Assembly (NCBI RefSeq): GCF_000023925.1
Contig: NC_013169.1
Span: 1,116,001-1,180,000 of the forward strand
Origin: Kytococcus sedentarius DSM 20547
GTDB taxonomy: Bacteria; Actinomycetota; Actinomycetes; Actinomycetales; Dermatophilaceae
DNA length: 64,000 nucleotides
Reading direction: 5' to 3'
Made by a program: the position numbers and the translations under genes
Shown here: one piece after another, positions 62,065 to 64,000 of the stretch
Position numbering within the stretch: position 1 is the stretch's first letter
How the letters are laid out: each line of letters begins with the position of its first letter
The notes under the pieces: model-generated
The model's database searches: none
Told to the model about the DNA's origin: nothing
The model's input: only the letters and a program-made list of their open reading frames with translations

Positions 62065-63111
62065 GTGAGCCGCCCCGCGCCGGCCCCGGACGGGTTGCTG
62101 GTCCTGGACAAGCCGTCCGGCCCCACCTCGCACGACATCGTCTCGCGGTGCCGGTGGCTGTGTGCCACCCGGAAGGTGGGGCACGCCGGCACGCTCGACC
62201 CGCTAGCGACCGGCGTGCTCCTGGTCGGGGTCGGGCGGGCCACCCGGCTCCTGACGCACCTGGTCGGTGCGGACAAGACCTACCGGGCGACCGTCCGGCT
62301 GGGGGAGGGGACCACCACCGAGGACGCCCAGGGAAAGTTCACGCAGACCACTGGGGTGCCCGATCGCGACGCGCTGCTGGCCGACCCGCAGCCCCTGCGC
62401 GACGCCTGCAACGCCCTCTCCGGGGAGCTGATGCAGGTCCCCAGCACCGTGAGCGCACTGAAGGTGGGCGGCAAGCGGGCCCACGCCCGGGTGCGTGACG
62501 GGGAGGAGTTCGAGCTCGAGGCCCGCCCGGTGACGGTGCACGCCTTCGAGCTGCTGGACGTCCAGCCGGCACAGGGCGCCTCGGGCACGGAGGTGCTCGA
62601 CCTGGACGTCCGGGTGCGTGTCTCCTCGGGCACCTACGTCCGCGCGCTGGCCCGCGACCTCGGCGGGTCCCTGGGCACTGCAGCGCACCTGACCGCCCTG
62701 CGCCGCCAGGCCGTGGGCGGCTTCACATTGGCCTCGGCCACCCCCGTGGACGAGCTGGTGGAGGCCCGCGAGGGCGGGGCGCTGCCGGCATCGATGCCCG
62801 TCCTGCCGATGGGGGAGGTCGCCCGGCGGGTGCTGCCCGTCGCGCAGCTCGACGAGGAGCTGACGGGGCGGGTCCGCAACGGCCAGCAGGTCACGCTCCC
62901 CGAGCCGCCCGCCTGGGCGAGGGTGGATGCCGCGGGGCGGGTGCTGTCCGGGCCCCGCCCGCCGCTCTCGGCCGACGGCCGCGCCGCCCTGCTCGGACCC
63001 GATGGGGACCTGGTGGCCGTGGTGGAGCCGTCTGGCCAGCGGTGGAAGCCGGTCACGGTGTTCCCACCGGCAACCCCCCCGGCGCGTAGACTTCCGCCGT
63101 GCTCAGACTGA
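62065..63111 (+). CDS. truB: tRNA pseudouridine(55) synthase TruB
   Basis: TruB makes pseudouridine-55 in the T-loop of tRNAs. The 348-aa protein has GLLVLDKPSGPTSHDIVSR, catalytic Asp45 in [55 protein letters not shown] and SSGTYVRALARDLG, with a PUA-like C-terminal domain. GTG 62065 has GAGG upstream; ATG 62044, overlapping rbfA, would add seven residues. Its 3' end overlaps the ribF start by 13 bp and contains the ribF -10 box. Confidence 0.95.
   Translation: MSRPAPAPDGLLVLDKPSGPTSHDIVSRCRWLCATRKVGHAGTLDPLATGVLLVGVGRATRLLTHLVGADKTYRATVRLGEGTTTEDAQGKFTQTTGVPDRDALLADPQPLRDACNALSGELMQVPSTVSALKVGGKRAHARVRDGEEFELEARPVTVHAFELLDVQPAQGASGTEVLDLDVRVRVSSGTYVRALARDLGGSLGTAAHLTALRRQAVGGFTLASATPVDELVEAREGGALPASMPVLPMGEVARRVLPVAQLDEELTGRVRNGQQVTLPEPPAWARVDAAGRVLSGPRPPLSADGRAALLGPDGDLVAVVEPSGQRWKPVTVFPPATPPARRLPPCSD
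63087..63092 (+). promoter_or_regulatory. -10 box TAGACT of ribF (leaderless), inside truB
   Basis: TAGACT ends six bases before GTG 63099. It lies within the last codons of truB. Confidence 0.6.
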
Positions 63112-64000
63112 CCCACCCCGACCAAGTTCCGGAAGACGTCCGACGGCGCGGGAGCGCGGTCACCATCGGGACCTTCGACGGGATGCACCGGGGCCACCGG
63201 GCCGTGCTGGCCCGGTTGGTGGACGAGGCACGCAGCCACGACCTCGCGTCGATCGTGCTTACCTTCCACCCGCATCCCCTGGAGGTGCTGCACCCGGAGC
63301 GGGCCCCCGAGGCCATCTGCAGCCTCGAGCAGCGGCTCGAGCACCTGGAGCGCGCCGGCGTCGACGTCGTGGTGGCACAGGCCTTCACGCACGAGCTCGC
63401 TGCGCAGAGCCCGCGGGAGTTCGTCACCGAGACCTACGTGCGGAACTTCGGCATGCGCCGGATCGTCGTCGGCCGCGACTCGCGCTTCGGCCGCCACAAC
63501 GCCGGCACGGTGGACACGCTGCGGGAGCTGGGCGAGGAGCTCGGCTTCGACGTGGTGGTCCTCGAGGACGTCGGGGACCCCGCGACCACCCGGTGGTCCT
63601 CGACGGCGGTGCGCACCGCCCTGGGGCAGGGCCGCATCGACGCTGCCTCGGAGCACCTGGGACGGCCCCACTGCGTGCGGGGGACCGTCGTCCACGGGGA
63701 GCGACGCGGCCGCGAACTGGGTTTCCCCACCGCGAACCTCTCCGCCGACGCCGAGGGGATGGTGCCCGCCGATGGGGTGTACGCCGGCTGGCTCGTGCGC
63801 GACACCCTGCCGGAGGGTGACCCCGAGCGACGTCAGCCGGCCGCCATCTCCGTCGGCAGCAACCCGACCTTCGACGCCCACCGCCGGACCGTCGAGGCCC
63901 ACGTGCTGGACCGGACGGACCTCGACCTGTACGGGGAGCCGGTGACCATCGAGTTCGTCGAGCGGCTGCGGGGCATGGTGCGCTACGAGGGGATCGAGCC
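63099..64000 (+). CDS. ribF: Bifunctional riboflavin kinase/FAD synthetase RibF, cut by window end
   Basis: RibF makes FMN then FAD. The visible 300 residues start VLRLTHPDQVPEDV and include the nucleotidyltransferase N-domain (AVTIGTFDGMHRGHRAVLARL, IVLTFHPHPLEVLHPERAP, FVTETYVRNFGMRRIVVGRDSRFGR, TRWSSTAVRTALGQG) and the start of the flavokinase domain (GTVVHGERRGRELGFPTANL, GVYAGWL, SVGSNPTF, EFVERLRGMVRYEG). The reading frame is open to the window end, so the C-terminus is missing. GTG start from the leaderless box within truB; it overlaps the truB stop by 13 bp. Confidence 0.95.
   Translation, partial: MLRLTHPDQVPEDVRRRGSAVTIGTFDGMHRGHRAVLARLVDEARSHDLASIVLTFHPHPLEVLHPERAPEAICSLEQRLEHLERAGVDVVVAQAFTHELAAQSPREFVTETYVRNFGMRRIVVGRDSRFGRHNAGTVDTLRELGEELGFDVVVLEDVGDPATTRWSSTAVRTALGQGRIDAASEHLGRPHCVRGTVVHGERRGRELGFPTANLSADAEGMVPADGVYAGWLVRDTLPEGDPERRQPAAISVGSNPTFDAHRRTVEAHVLDRTDLDLYGEPVTIEFVERLRGMVRYEGIE

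Noticed and set aside
56844-62276. A reverse-strand open frame of about 1810 codons
   Set aside because: It is antisense to infB and neighbours, has low-complexity His/Gly/Leu/Ala-rich content and no motif, and arises from GC-rich third positions.
1-64000. CRISPR arrays, tRNA/rRNA genes, prophage or insertion sequences
   Set aside because: No regularly spaced repeats, cloverleaf genes, transposase, integrase (other than chromosomal XerC) or phage structural genes were seen.

Overview
The window is a GC-rich (roughly 70 %) chromosomal segment of an actinobacterium, probably a Micrococcales-type member. I cannot name the genus. The backbone is smc, ftsY, ffh, rpsP-khpA-rimM-trmD-rplS, lepB-rnhB-DUF2469-yraN-comM-dprA, xerC, M23 peptidase, rpsB-tsf-pyrH-frr-cdsA-rlmN, dxr-rseP-ispG, proS, rimP-nusA-ylxR-infB-rbfA-truB-ribF. 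From memory, this is the order found in Mycobacterium and most other actinobacteria. Codon use is uniform. I saw no tRNA, rRNA, insertion sequence, prophage or CRISPR array. This is core chromosome with small accessory modules slotted between conserved operons.

Layout. 1-863: 3' end of a GntP-type permease with an apparent frameshift. 1026-8911: smc, ftsY, deoD (reverse) and ffh. 9126-14853: a catabolic module of EctB/DoeD-like aminotransferase, metal-free M24 (ectoine-hydrolase-like) enzyme, aldehyde dehydrogenase, amidohydrolase and GNAT, which looks like a variant ectoine-degradation route. 15023-19276: r-protein and tRNA/rRNA maturation genes (S16, KhpA, RimM, TrmD, L19) interrupted by an AGCS amino-acid symporter. 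19408-26024: two signal peptidases, RNase HII, DUF2469, YraN, ComM, DprA and a XerC-type recombinase. 26058-32709: M23 peptidase (reverse), S2, EF-Ts, UMP kinase, RRF, CdsA and RlmN. 32742-39923: a LOG-family protein (reverse), Pta-AckA acetate switch, a second aldehyde dehydrogenase and a secreted GH25 lysozyme. 39962-43696: MEP-pathway genes dxr and ispG flanking the site-2 protease. 43721-46427: a 42-aa membrane micro-protein and a polar amino-acid ABC transporter (all reverse). 46559-52534: an uncharacterised gene, DUF4081-GNAT, gluconokinase, ProS and a TauE/SafE permease. 52578-56304: a reverse-strand operon of one Tat-type lipoprotein and two CapA-like lipoproteins. 56462-64000: the rimP-nusA-ylxR-infB operon, then rbfA-truB-ribF, with ribF cut by the window edge.

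Expression signals are consistent across the window. Many first-in-operon genes have no Shine-Dalgarno sequence. Instead they carry a TANNNT or xANNNT -10 hexamer that ends exactly 6-7 nt before the ATG/GTG, the signature of leaderless mRNA. This decides several start codons here (ffh, deoD, rlmN, LOG protein, dxr, ispG, the micro-ORF, the ABC binding protein, ribF and others). Terminators are long GC hairpins of 11-19 bp with very short loops and no U-tract. One of them lies inside the longest possible lepB1 frame, which argues for a later lepB1 start.

I see no clearly new large system. The items most worth following are a chain of three overlapping four- to five-codon mini-ORFs linking ylxR to infB, the variant ectoine-degradation-like cluster lacking DoeB, the micro-ORF at 43721-43849, and the CapA-pair lipoprotein operon beside rimP.
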